This document shows positions 8,813-17,330 of a stretch of 64,000 bases of DNA, piece after piece. The notes under the pieces were generated by a model. That model was given only the letters and a program-made list of their open reading frames with translations, had not been told where the DNA came from and ran no database searches. Origin of the DNA: Subtercola vilae. Its GTDB lineage: Bacteria; Actinomycetota; Actinomycetes; Actinomycetales; Microbacteriaceae. Made by a program: the position numbers and the translations under genes. How positions within the stretch are numbered: position 1 is the first letter of the stretch; the number at the start of each line of letters is the position of its first letter. The stretch lies in NCBI RefSeq assembly GCF_004923255.1, contig NZ_QYRT01000014.1:27878-91877 (forward strand). Direction: 5' to 3'.

Positions 8813-10084
8813 GTGTCGGCGCTTTCGCCCCTCACCCCTGCTGAAGAGGTGAAACGCGGCGCCCTTCGCCGCATGAAGTTGCTCGCCACCGGCCTTCTGG
8901 TGCTGATGGCGGTCATCTTCGCTGTGTCGTTCGCGCTGCAGGCCCGCTACCCATGGCTTCAGTACGTACGCGCGGCGAGCGAAGGCGGGATGGTCGGTGC
9001 CCTCGCCGACTGGTTCGCCGTCACGGCGCTGTTTCGGCGGCCGTTGGGGCTGAAGATTCCGCACACCGCCATCATTCCCACCCGCAAGAACGAGATCGGC
9101 GAGAGCCTCGGCGAGTTCGTTGAGGAGAACTTTCTCTCTGACGCCGTTGTGCAAGAGAAGCTGGCGTCGGTCGGTGTGTCACGGGTGGTGAGCGGCTGGC
9201 TCAGCCAACCCGCGAATGCGCATCGGCTCACGAACGAGATTGCCGGTGGCCTCACCGGTGCGCTGTCGTTTCTGAGCGACGACGAGATTCGCAGCGTGAT
9301 CGAGGGCCTCGCTCGCACCCACCTCGTGGGGCGCGACTGGTCGCCGCAGATCGGCGAGCTGGCCTCGAGCGTTCTCGCCACCGGGCACCAGCACATCGCG
9401 GTAGACCTGCTCGTCGACAAAGCCGAACAATGGCTGGCGGCGAACCCCGAATCGTTCACCGCACTCGTGTCGAAGCGGCTGCCGAGCTGGCTGCCGTCAT
9501 TCGTCGACCGGCTCGTCGACGACCGCGTGTACCGCGAAGCGCTGAAGTTCGTGCAGTCGGTGCAGGCGAACCCCGGGCATCCGTTGCGGAAGGCCCTCGA
9601 CGAGTACCTGTTGCGCCTCGCCGACGACCTGCAACACGACCCCGCCATGATGAAACGGGTCGAAGCTCTCAAAGAGCAGGTGCTCGACGACCCGCGGCTG
9701 CGCGAACTCGCCGCGCTGGCCTGGCAGGCGATCAAAGACGCCCTCACAGCCTCACTCGAGAACCCCGAGAGCGCACTGCGCCTGACGATCGAGTCGACCC
9801 TGGTCGACGTGGGTACCCGATTGGCTTCGGATGCCCGGCTTGCGTCGACCGTCGACACCTGGGTGGCGAACGCGGCGTCGCACCTGCTCGCGAGCTACCG
9901 TCACGACATCGCTGCCGTCATCTCTGAAACCGTCTCACGCTGGGACGGCAAGGAGGCCAGCCAGAAGATCGAGTTGCAGGTGGGGCGCGACCTTCAGTTC
10001 ATCCGCATCAACGGCACGGTGGTGGGGTCGCTCGCGGGGCTGGCGATCTTCGCTGTGGCGCAGGGGCTGCTCTCCGCCTTCTGA
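8813..10084 (+). CDS. DUF445 domain-containing membrane protein
   Basis: 423 residues from GTG 8813, 11 nt after the helicase stop. An N-terminal transmembrane helix (about 25-45, LLATGLLVLMAVIFAVSFAL) is followed by the family hallmark GGMVGALADWFAVTALFRRP, long helical stretches and a second hydrophobic segment at the C-terminus (VVGSLAGLAIFAVAQGLL). This is the DUF445 arrangement (YjiN-like). No biochemical function is established. Tight spacing suggests co-transcription with the helicase. Confidence 0.9.
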   Translation: MSALSPLTPAEEVKRGALRRMKLLATGLLVLMAVIFAVSFALQARYPWLQYVRAASEGGMVGALADWFAVTALFRRPLGLKIPHTAIIPTRKNEIGESLGEFVEENFLSDAVVQEKLASVGVSRVVSGWLSQPANAHRLTNEIAGGLTGALSFLSDDEIRSVIEGLARTHLVGRDWSPQIGELASSVLATGHQHIAVDLLVDKAEQWLAANPESFTALVSKRLPSWLPSFVDRLVDDRVYREALKFVQSVQANPGHPLRKALDEYLLRLADDLQHDPAMMKRVEALKEQVLDDPRLRELAALAWQAIKDALTASLENPESALRLTIESTLVDVGTRLASDARLASTVDTWVANAASHLLASYRHDIAAVISETVSRWDGKEASQKIELQVGRDLQFIRINGTVVGSLAGLAIFAVAQGLLSAF

Positions 10085-10121
10085 TCCGCGCCTCTCGCGG
10101 GCGCGCAACAGTAAGCGCGGA
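10085..10121. terminator. Inverted repeat between convergent genes
   Basis: TCCGCGC (10085-10091) pairs with GCGCGGA (10115-10121) around a 23-nt loop, filling the gap between DUF445 (+) and the PHP gene (-). There is no U-tract, so it is at best a weak terminator. Confidence 0.4.
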
Positions 10122-10122
10122 G

Positions 10123-11013
10123 CTACGCGGTCGGAGCCATTGCGCCGTACACGGGCGCCGAACCGGTGGCGCGGGCGATGAGCGCCGCCACCACCTCGGG
10201 CCGCGTGGTGTTCTCGCCGAGCCTGTTGGGCTTTCCCTCGCCGTGGTAGTCGCTCGAACCGGTGATCTGCAGCCCGAAGAGGGTCGCGAGCTCGTGCAAC
10301 CGTTCCCGGCCGTCGGGCGTGTTCTGTCGGTGGTCGATCTCGAGCCCGAAGAGCCCGGCATCGACCAGCTCTCGCAGGGCGGCCTCGGGAATCACCCGGT
10401 CGCGCCCACCCGCTCCGGGGTGCGCCAGCACCGGCACTCCCCCGGCCGCCACTACGAGCTCGACTCCACGAAGCGGTGTCGGTGCGTAGTGCGGCTGAAA
10501 GTAGCCGGCCCGCCAGTGCAGAATGCCCTCGAACGCCTGGCTGCGTGTTGCTGCGAGCCCCTTGGCGACGAGCGCATCGGCGATGTGCGGGCGACCCACG
10601 GTGGCACCCGCGCTGGTGTGGGCCAGCACGTCGGCCCAGGTGAGGTCGTAGTCGGCCCCGATGCGGGCGACGATCTGTTCGGCACGCTTGAGCCGGGCAT
10701 CCCGAATCGTGGTGGTCTCGGCCAGCAGGTCGGCGTTCAGCGGGTCGAACAGGTAGGACAGCAGGTGCACGCTCGCGTGGCCCTGGCGCGTGCTGAGCTC
10801 CATGCCGGGAATCAGGGTGAGTTCACTGTCGCGCGCCGCCTGCGAAGCTGAGGCCCAGCCTGCCGTCGAGTCGTGGTCTGTCAGCGCGAGCGCGGCAAGG
10901 CCGGCGCGCTTCGCCGCGACCACCACCTCGTACGGCGTCTCGGTGCCATCCGACGCGCTGCTGTGCGTGTGCAGATCTATGGGTGCGCGCAGAGCGGGCG
11001 TGGCATCGGGCAT
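10123..11013 (-). CDS. PHP-domain phosphoesterase
   Basis: 296 residues from ATG 11013. The PHP metal-binding motifs are visible: DLHTHSSASDG (about 13-23), LTDHDS (about 46), GMELST, AHPGAGG and the C-terminal GSSDYHG. This is the stand-alone PHP family (YciV/RnaAM- or TrpH-like), which hydrolyses phosphoesters such as 3',5'-nucleoside bisphosphates or short RNA/DNA 5' ends. The exact substrate cannot be read from sequence. It is divergent from the aminopeptidase P gene. Confidence 0.88.
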   Translation of the reverse strand: MPDATPALRAPIDLHTHSSASDGTETPYEVVVAAKRAGLAALALTDHDSTAGWASASQAARDSELTLIPGMELSTRQGHASVHLLSYLFDPLNADLLAETTTIRDARLKRAEQIVARIGADYDLTWADVLAHTSAGATVGRPHIADALVAKGLAATRSQAFEGILHWRAGYFQPHYAPTPLRGVELVVAAGGVPVLAHPGAGGRDRVIPEAALRELVDAGLFGLEIDHRQNTPDGRERLHELATLFGLQITGSSDYHGEGKPNRLGENTTRPEVVAALIARATGSAPVYGAMAPTA

Positions 11014-11109
11014 ACCCCATCGTAAGCTCACCGCGTCGAGCGGGGGTTCACCCCGAGGGCCCACGCCCTTCGGCAAGACTTTCACGGCGCAACGCGCGAC
11101 AATGGAGTC

Positions 11110-12705
11110 ATGGCTGACACCACCGAAAAGACCCCCCGCGCCACGTCGAACCGCTCCACCACGCCCGGCTCCGACGCATTCAAAGATTACATTTCGAGCA
11201 ACTGGGCTGAGCGAACGGATGCTCTGCCCCCGGCCCGCAACGAGGCCGCCTTCGCCGCCGCCCGCCGCACCCGCATCGGCGCGAAATACCCGGGCAAGCG
11301 CCTCGTCATTCCCGCTGGCCGCCTGAAGCAGCGCTCGAACGACACCGACTTCCCGTTTCGCGCCCACACCTCGTTCAGCTACCTCACCGGCTGGGGTTCC
11401 GACTCCGAGCCCGGCGCCGTGCTGGTGCTCGAGCCTGTCGAGGGCGGGGCTCACGTGGCCACCCTGTACTTTCGCGAGCGCGCCGGGCGCGACTCCGACG
11501 AGTTCTACGCGAACCCCGAGATCGGCGAATTCTGGATCGGCCCGCGCCCCTCACTCGCCCAGGTGGCCAGTGACCTGGCGCTCGAGACCCGTGCGATCGC
11601 CGAGCTCGACGACGTGGTCGACACCGCCGACGAGCACACGCTGATCGTGCGCGACGCCGACCCCGAACTCACCGCACTGCTCGACGAGAGCCGCAGCCAC
11701 AGCGCAGCGGCGCTGAAGGCCATCGCCGAGCTCGACGCGGCCGAAGCGCTCACACCGGCCGGCGAGCCAGACCCCGAAGACATCATCGCGCCCACGCCGA
11801 GCGAGCCCGAACGCATCGAGCTCGACACGGTGGCCGACCGACACGCCGACTCAGACCTGCTCGAACGCGATCTCTCGGAGATGCGCCTCGTGAAAGACGA
11901 GTACGAGATCGCCCAGATGCGTCTCGCCATCGCCGCCACGGCCCGCGGCTTCGATGACATCGTCGCCGACCTCCCCCGCATCACCAGCCACGAACGCGGC
12001 GAACGACTCGTCGAAGGTGTCTTCAACGGGCGCGCCCGGGCCGACGGCAACGCCGTGGGGTACGACACCATCGCGGCGTCGGGGCCGCACGCGTGCATCC
12101 TGCACTGGACCCGCAATGACGGCCCGGTCACACCGGGCGACCTCATTCTGGTCGACGCCGGCGTCGAACTCGACAGCTACTACACCGCCGACATCACCCG
12201 CACCCTGCCGGTGAGCGGCACCTTCAGCCCGGAGCAACGGATGATCTACGAAGCCGTTCGCGAAGCAGCCGACGCCGCCTTCGCCATCGTGCGCCCCGGT
12301 ATTCGGTTTCGTGAGATCCACGCTACGGCCATGTCGGTCATTGCGCGGAAGACCGCCGAGTGGGGGCTCCTGCCGGTGTCGGCCGACGAGGCTATGCAGC
12401 CCGAGAACCAGCAGCACCGCCGTTACATGGTGCACGGCACGAGCCACCACCTGGGGCTCGACGTGCACGACTGCGCGAAGGCGCGCCGCGAGATGTACCT
12501 CGATGGCGTGTTGGAGCCCGGCAACCTGTTCACGATCGAGCCGGGGCTGTACTTTCAGCCCGACGACCTCACGGTGCCGGAGTCGTTTCGAGGTATCGGT
12601 GTGCGCATCGAAGACGACATTCTCGTGACGGCCGATGGCGCAGAGAACCTGTCGGCGGGCATCCCGCGCTCGGCCGACGAGGTCGAGGCGTGGTTGGCGC
12701 GCTAG
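11110..12705 (+). CDS. pepP: Xaa-Pro aminopeptidase (aminopeptidase P, M24B)
   Basis: 531 residues. The N-terminal creatinase-like domain (about 30-230, with FRAHTSFSYLTGW) is followed by the pita-bread catalytic domain. The five metal ligands can be placed: Asp in LVDAGVELDSY, Asp in YTADITRT, His in VHGTSHHLGLDVHD, Glu in FTIEPGLYF and Glu in GVRIEDDILVT. It removes N-terminal residues preceding proline, in the cytoplasm. An acidic insertion (about 185-250, Glu/Asp/Ala-rich, with PEDIIAPTPSEPERIELD) separates the two domains. ATG 11110 is the natural start; no signal peptide. Confidence 0.95.
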   Translation: MADTTEKTPRATSNRSTTPGSDAFKDYISSNWAERTDALPPARNEAAFAAARRTRIGAKYPGKRLVIPAGRLKQRSNDTDFPFRAHTSFSYLTGWGSDSEPGAVLVLEPVEGGAHVATLYFRERAGRDSDEFYANPEIGEFWIGPRPSLAQVASDLALETRAIAELDDVVDTADEHTLIVRDADPELTALLDESRSHSAAALKAIAELDAAEALTPAGEPDPEDIIAPTPSEPERIELDTVADRHADSDLLERDLSEMRLVKDEYEIAQMRLAIAATARGFDDIVADLPRITSHERGERLVEGVFNGRARADGNAVGYDTIAASGPHACILHWTRNDGPVTPGDLILVDAGVELDSYYTADITRTLPVSGTFSPEQRMIYEAVREAADAAFAIVRPGIRFREIHATAMSVIARKTAEWGLLPVSADEAMQPENQQHRRYMVHGTSHHLGLDVHDCAKARREMYLDGVLEPGNLFTIEPGLYFQPDDLTVPESFRGIGVRIEDDILVTADGAENLSAGIPRSADEVEAWLAR

Positions 12706-12713
12706 ACGCATGG

Positions 12714-12789
12714 ATGGGCCACTGAAGCCTGGTTGGCACACTGAAGCCTGAATGGGCCACTGAAACCTGGTTGGCCCACCGAAGCCCAG
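12714..12789. repeat. 19-bp tandem repeat, four units, between convergent genes
   Basis: Four contiguous 19-bp units: 12714-12732 (ATGGGCCACTGAAGCCTGG), 12733-12751, 12752-12770 and 12771-12789. Units 1 and 3 differ at one base; units 2 and 4 start TTGG. The array begins 8 nt after the pepP stop. The remainder to 12828 shows no gene. Confidence 0.93.
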
Positions 12790-12828
12790 TCGGGCCGCCC
12801 GTCGACGAAGCGGCTGCCGTGAGCCTGG

Positions 12829-13434
12829 TCAGACGGCGCGCGGCGGGTCGCTCGGGTGCTCGGCGGGCGGGCTGAATGGGGGCGGCGTGGGTGCTGTTTC
12901 AGTGCCAGGCTGAGGCGCTGCTGAAGCGGCTGGCTGCGCCCACGAGCTGCCCGGCGCCACAATGTTTCGCGCCCGATTGGCCACGTCGCCGTCGGCGATG
13001 ATCGAATAACTCGTGGCAATGACCTGCATCGTCGACGTGAAGTCACGTCGACGCCTGGTGACGGCGTGCGACACGATGCGAAACAGCATTCCGAACCCTG
13101 CACCGATGAGCAGCGCCGCGCCCACGAACTCGAATGACGTCGCCGTCGGCGAGAAGATGACGAGCAGCAGCCCGAAGAAGATGCCCAGCCACGCGCCACT
13201 GATGGCGCCCGACACGGCCGCCTTGCCATAGGTGATTGTGCCCGTGATGCTCTCGACGGTCTTCAGATCGCTGCCGATGATGGTCAGTTGGCTCACCGGA
13301 AAATCGGCCTGAGACAAGGCTTCGACCGCGGCTTGAGCCTCTTCGTACGTCTCGTAGGTCGACACGATCTCGCCGCGGGGAATACGAGGGGTGGCTCTCG
13401 GGCGGGGGCCGCCGAACGGCATCTGGTTGCTCAC
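12829..13434 (-). CDS. General stress protein 17M-like (YflT-type) membrane protein
   Basis: 201 residues from GTG 13434. The N-terminal part STYETYEEAQAAVEALSQAD resembles the general stress protein 17M-like domain. It is followed by two hydrophobic helices (about 75-95 and 100-120, with a glycine-rich AAVSGAISGAWLGIFFG) and a Pro/Ala-rich tail (APTPPPFSPPAEHP). Function is unknown; the fold is a small alpha/beta domain anchored in the membrane. It is divergent from the MgtE_N/CBS gene, a common neighbourhood in Microbacteriaceae. Confidence 0.8.
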   Translation of the reverse strand: MSNQMPFGGPRPRATPRIPRGEIVSTYETYEEAQAAVEALSQADFPVSQLTIIGSDLKTVESITGTITYGKAAVSGAISGAWLGIFFGLLLVIFSPTATSFEFVGAALLIGAGFGMLFRIVSHAVTRRRRDFTSTMQVIATSYSIIADGDVANRARNIVAPGSSWAQPAASAAPQPGTETAPTPPPFSPPAEHPSDPPRAV

Positions 13435-13504
13435 TCCCCCATTGTTCCACGCACGTCTCCCGGTGCGCCTTCGAGCATGCAGTGAGACGGTCTAAGTTAG
13501 AACT

Positions 13505-14866
13505 GTGAGTGCCACCAGAGTTTTCGTCGCCAGGCTGGCCGGGTGCACCGTTTTCGACCCCGCGGGCGACCGCCTGGGCAAGGTGCGCGACGTGCTGGTT
13601 GTCTACCGCTCCAACGATTCGCCGCGCCTCGTCGGCCTCATCGTCGAGATCCCCGGCAAGCGCCGCGTCTTTGTGGGCATCGGTCGTGTCACCAGTATTG
13701 GCAGCGGCCAGATCATCACCACGGGTCTGATGAACGTACGGCGGTTCCAGCAGCGCGGTGGCGAGGTTCGAGTGATCGCCGAGATTCTCGGTCGGCGCGT
13801 GGTGTTCAGCGACGGTTCGGGTGACGCCACCATCGAAGACGTCGCCATCGAGCAGGCCGGCGCGGGTGAGTGGAGCGTCTCCCAACTGTTCCTTCGCCGC
13901 CCGAAGACGAGCGCCAGCCCGTTCGGCAAGGGCCCCACCGTCTTCGCCACGTGGGGTGAGGTGGTCGAGAAAGGCCAGACCGGCCAGTCGCAGTCGGCCG
14001 AGCAGCTCATTGCCACTTACGGCGACATGAAGCCCGCCGACCTCGCGAACACGCTTCTCGATCTGCCTCAGCTGCGCATGCTCGAGGTTGCTGAAGAGCT
14101 TCCGGATGCCCGCCTCGCCGACGTTCTCGAAGAGATGCCCGAGAGCGACCAGGTCGAGATCATGAACCAGCTCGACGACACCCGCGCGGCTGACGTTCTC
14201 GACCAGATGCAGCCTGACGACGCGGCTGACCTCATCGCCCAACTCTCAGAAGCGCGTGGCGAAGAGCTGCTGAAGCTCATGCAGCCCGAAGAAGCAGACG
14301 ACGTGCGCATGCTGCTCGCGTATGCACCCGACACGGCCGGTGGCCTGATGACCACCGAACCCATCATCGTGTCGGCCGACGCAACCGTGGCCGAAGGCCT
14401 CGCCCTCATCCGCCGTCACGAACTCGCACCGGCTCTCGGTGCCGCCATCTGCGTCACCCTCCCGCCGTACGAACCGCCCACCGGCCGCTTTCTCGGAATG
14501 GTGCACTTTCAGCGAATGCTGCGGTACCCGCCGCACGAGCGGCTCGGGTCGCTCATCGACGACGGCCTCGAGCCTGTCACGGCCGAGACGAGCGCGGCTG
14601 AAGTCTCGCGTATTCTCGCCAGCTACAACCTTGTTTCTGTTCCCGTCGTAGACGAGAACCACCGACTTGTCGGGGTGGTGACTATTGACGATGTTCTCGA
14701 CTACCTGTTGCCCGACGACTGGCGAAGTCAGGAGGGCGATACCCGAACGCGCGCCCGTTCGGTGCCCTCACTGCAGACCAAGACCGGCACGATTCCGCTT
14801 GTGAACGCGGCTTCTGCCGCCCACGAAAAACCCTCACGCGGAAGGAGACTCGGCAATGGCTCGTAG
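13505..14866 (+). CDS. MgtE N-terminal domain and CBS-domain protein with PRC-barrel-like start (no channel domain)
   Basis: 453 residues from GTG 13505. The N-terminal half has PRC-barrel-like beta segments (LVGLIVEIPGKRRVFVGIG). An MgtE_N helical solenoid follows (about 165-270, repeated MLEVAEELPDARLADVLEEM-like helices), then two CBS modules (TTEPIIVSADATVAEGLALI and LEPVTAETSAAEVSRIL, ending VVTIDDVLDYLLPDDW). No transmembrane helices are present, so it is not the transporter itself. It looks like a cytoplasmic Mg2+ or nucleotide sensor. It overlaps the DUF1003 gene by 11 nt, which suggests joint function. Confidence 0.9.
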   Translation: MSATRVFVARLAGCTVFDPAGDRLGKVRDVLVVYRSNDSPRLVGLIVEIPGKRRVFVGIGRVTSIGSGQIITTGLMNVRRFQQRGGEVRVIAEILGRRVVFSDGSGDATIEDVAIEQAGAGEWSVSQLFLRRPKTSASPFGKGPTVFATWGEVVEKGQTGQSQSAEQLIATYGDMKPADLANTLLDLPQLRMLEVAEELPDARLADVLEEMPESDQVEIMNQLDDTRAADVLDQMQPDDAADLIAQLSEARGEELLKLMQPEEADDVRMLLAYAPDTAGGLMTTEPIIVSADATVAEGLALIRRHELAPALGAAICVTLPPYEPPTGRFLGMVHFQRMLRYPPHERLGSLIDDGLEPVTAETSAAEVSRILASYNLVSVPVVDENHRLVGVVTIDDVLDYLLPDDWRSQEGDTRTRARSVPSLQTKTGTIPLVNAASAAHEKPSRGRRLGNGS

Positions 14867-15458
14867 TACCCCCACCCGGTCATCCAGCACCCGTCTCGAC
14901 GGCCCCAAAGGCCTGCGCACCAACGTTCTGACCCCGCGCAACCGCCAGAACCGAACCAACCGCGACCGTTTCGGTCGCGCAACAGAGTCGATCGCCCGCG
15001 GCATGGGCACCCCGTGGTTTCTCATCATTCTGAGTGCGTTCGTTGTGCTCTGGATCGGGTTCAACACCTACGGCCCCGAGAACCTGCGTTTCGACTCGGC
15101 TGCCATCGGCTTCACCGCGCTCACGCTCATTCTGTCGCTGCAGGCCTCGTACGCCGCTCCCCTGATTCTGCTCGCGCAGAACCGGCAAGACGACCGAGAC
15201 CGTGTGCAGATCGAGCAAGACCGCCAACGTGCCGAACGAAACCTCGCCGACACCGAATACTTGGCGCGTGAAGTGGTTGCACTGCGGTTGGCCATGCAAG
15301 ACATGGCCAGCAAAGACTTCATCCGAGGCGAGCTCAGGGCACTGCTCGAAGAGTTGAGCGTCGCGCAGAGCAGCATCGAGCAGAACCGTGCAGAGCAGAA
15401 CCGCGCCGGCGAGAGTACGGCTGCGAACCGTGTCGAGGCAAGACAACCCGGTGCCTGA
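14856..15458 (+). CDS. DUF1003 domain-containing membrane protein
   Basis: 200 residues from ATG 14856, preceded by GGAAGGAG inside the end of the MgtE_N gene. A basic N-terminal tail is followed by two transmembrane helices (about 50-68 and 84-106, WFLIILSAFVVLWIGFN and AIGFTALTLILSLQASYAAPLIL), then the DUF1003 hallmark LAQNRQDDRDR and a Glu/Gln-rich coiled coil. Function unknown; the constant pairing with an MgtE_N/CBS protein suggests a role in metal or ion homeostasis. Confidence 0.9.
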   Translation: MARSTPTRSSSTRLDGPKGLRTNVLTPRNRQNRTNRDRFGRATESIARGMGTPWFLIILSAFVVLWIGFNTYGPENLRFDSAAIGFTALTLILSLQASYAAPLILLAQNRQDDRDRVQIEQDRQRAERNLADTEYLAREVVALRLAMQDMASKDFIRGELRALLEELSVAQSSIEQNRAEQNRAGESTAANRVEARQPGA

Positions 15459-16593
15459 GGTCGCGGCGGCCTCGGCCGTTCGGCTGGCCCTCTCCCGCGT
15501 GCTCGACCCGGAGATTCGCAAGCCCATCACCGAGCTCGACATGGTGGGCGACATCACGGTGAACGAGGTCGGCGAGGTGTCGGTGGGCATCAAACTGACG
15601 ATTGTCGGATGCCCGGCCGCCGACACCATCGAACGCGACGTTCGTGCCGCAACACTCGGCACCGCGGGGGTGACGGCCGCGAGCATCCACGTCACTATCA
15701 TGACCCGCGAGGAACGCGCCGCCCTCACCGAGAAACTGCGCGGCCCGGGAGGTGCCCGAACCATGCAGTTCGGGCCAGAGGCACTCACCCGCATCTACGC
15801 CGTGACCAGCGGAAAAGGTGGGGTGGGCAAGTCGACGCTCACCGCCAACCTCGCCGTGGCGCTGGCGGCAGAGGGGCTGAGCGTCGGCATCGTCGACGCC
15901 GACGTGTACGGGTTCTCGATTCCGGGCATCCTCGGCCTCGTCGTGAACGGTCAGACGCAGAAGCCCACCCGCGTCGACGACATGATTCTGCCGCCCGTTG
16001 GCTACGGAGTGAAGATCATCTCCATCGGCATGTTCGTCGATGACAATGCCGCCGTGGCGTGGCGCGGGCCGATGCTGCACCGAACGATTCAGCAGTTTCT
16101 CACCGACGTCTACTTCGGCGATCTCGACGTTCTGCTGCTCGATCTGCCGCCCGGCACAGGCGACGTGGCCATCTCGGTGGGGCAGCTGTTGCCGCACGCC
16201 GAGGTGCTCGTGGTCACGACTCCCCAGCCCGCCGCCGCCGACGTGGCCGAGCGCTCAGGCGTCGTCGCGCGCCAGACCGGCCAGAAGATCGTCGGCGTGA
16301 TCGAGAACATGGCGGGCCTTTCCCAGCCCGACGGCAGTGTGCTCGAGCTGTTCGGGTCGGGAGGAGGGGCAGAGGTTGTTCGGCGGCTGTCGGCGGGTCA
16401 GGATGCCCCCGTGCCCCTGCTCGCCTCGATTCCCCTCAGCGTGGCCCTTCGCGCCGGCGGCGACGTGGGCGCGCCCATCGTGCTCACCGACCCGCTCGAC
16501 CCGGCCAGCGTGGCGATCCTCCGCGTCGCGGCCCAGCTCGCCGCCCGCCCCCGCGGACTCTCCGGCCTGAAACTGCCCGTCACCCCCCGCTGA
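15451..16593 (+). CDS. mrp: Mrp/NBP35-family P-loop ATPase (Fe-S carrier)
   Basis: About 380 residues. An N-terminal MIP18/DUF59 domain (VLDEIRKP-like region VLDPEIRKPITELDMVG) precedes a deviant Walker A GKGGVGKST, then DADVYGFS, LLLDLPPGTGDV and VIENMAGL, all hallmarks of ApbC/Mrp. It is thought to bind and transfer Fe-S clusters. The CxxC of many homologues is not seen in the C-terminal part, so cluster binding is uncertain. GTG 15451 overlaps the DUF1003 stop by 8 nt and has GAGG 12 nt upstream; GTG 15430 is the alternative. Confidence 0.92.
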   Translation: MPEVAAASAVRLALSRVLDPEIRKPITELDMVGDITVNEVGEVSVGIKLTIVGCPAADTIERDVRAATLGTAGVTAASIHVTIMTREERAALTEKLRGPGGARTMQFGPEALTRIYAVTSGKGGVGKSTLTANLAVALAAEGLSVGIVDADVYGFSIPGILGLVVNGQTQKPTRVDDMILPPVGYGVKIISIGMFVDDNAAVAWRGPMLHRTIQQFLTDVYFGDLDVLLLDLPPGTGDVAISVGQLLPHAEVLVVTTPQPAAADVAERSGVVARQTGQKIVGVIENMAGLSQPDGSVLELFGSGGGAEVVRRLSAGQDAPVPLLASIPLSVALRAGGDVGAPIVLTDPLDPASVAILRVAAQLAARPRGLSGLKLPVTPR

Positions 16594-16649
16594 CCCGCCG
16601 CTCTGCGGCCCCGGCACGACGCGACGCGCCGCGCGCGAGCCTTCGTCGC

Positions 16650-17303
16650 TCAGCCGGCGAGCCCGAGCCGCCCGCGCACGAAGTTCAGCAGCACCTCGCG
16701 CGCCGTCTCGACCGTCAGGCCCGACTCGCGGCAGTAGCACTGCACGGCCAGCCCGTCGACGATGGCGGCCGTCTCTGACGCGAAGGCCTGCGGGTCGTCG
16801 CAGACGAACGCCTCTGACGCCACGCCGTTCTCGACGATCTCCTGCAGCGCGTGCCGCCAGCCGGCGTAGTGGTCGTTCATCCACCGGCCGTACTCGTCGT
16901 CGCGCGCCGCAGCCGACCAGAAGTCGAACCAGATCAGCCAGTGCCGACGGGTGTCGGTGTCGGTTCGAAAGAGCCCGCCGAGCAGCAGCGTGAGCGCCGA
17001 CACCGGGTCGCGTGCCTCACGGGCGCTTCGCTGCAGGGGCTCGTAGAAGTCGGTGGTCTCGCTCTTGACGACCTCCATCAGAACCTCGTCGAGGCCTTTG
17101 AAGTGGTACGTGATCGTGCCCGGAGACACCCCGCTCGCCCCAGAGATGTCACGAATGAGAACGTTGAACAGCCCCTTGTCGGCGATGAGGTCGCGCGCCG
17201 CATTGATCACCAGCTGGCGGCGAATCTCTGTGGGGTGCCGCTGCCGCTCTGTCGCCGTCTTCGCTCGCGGACGGTTCGCCTTCTGCTCGACCTGGGTCTC
17301 CAT
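16650..17303 (-). CDS. TetR-family transcriptional regulator
   Basis: 217 residues. The helix-turn-helix lies at about 30-75 (RRQLVINAARDLIADKGL, then DISGASGVSPGTITYHFKG), with a helical ligand domain after it, similar to BetI-like regulators. It is the last gene of the minus-strand run, 27 nt downstream of the CocE-type hydrolase. It probably controls the ABC-transporter/hydrolase operon, possibly by binding the imperfect palindrome at 24926-24949. The ligand may be the imported compound or its hydrolysis product; both points are inference. Confidence 0.9.
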   Translation of the reverse strand: METQVEQKANRPRAKTATERQRHPTEIRRQLVINAARDLIADKGLFNVLIRDISGASGVSPGTITYHFKGLDEVLMEVVKSETTDFYEPLQRSAREARDPVSALTLLLGGLFRTDTDTRRHWLIWFDFWSAAARDDEYGRWMNDHYAGWRHALQEIVENGVASEAFVCDDPQAFASETAAIVDGLAVQCYCRESGLTVETAREVLLNFVRGRLGLAG

Positions 17304-17330
17304 GTGGCTTTCGTTACTTTCGCTGTCTCG

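Noticed and set aside
13505..14866. MgtE magnesium transporter
   Set aside because: The MgtE_N and CBS domains are present but there are no transmembrane helices, so it is not the channel.
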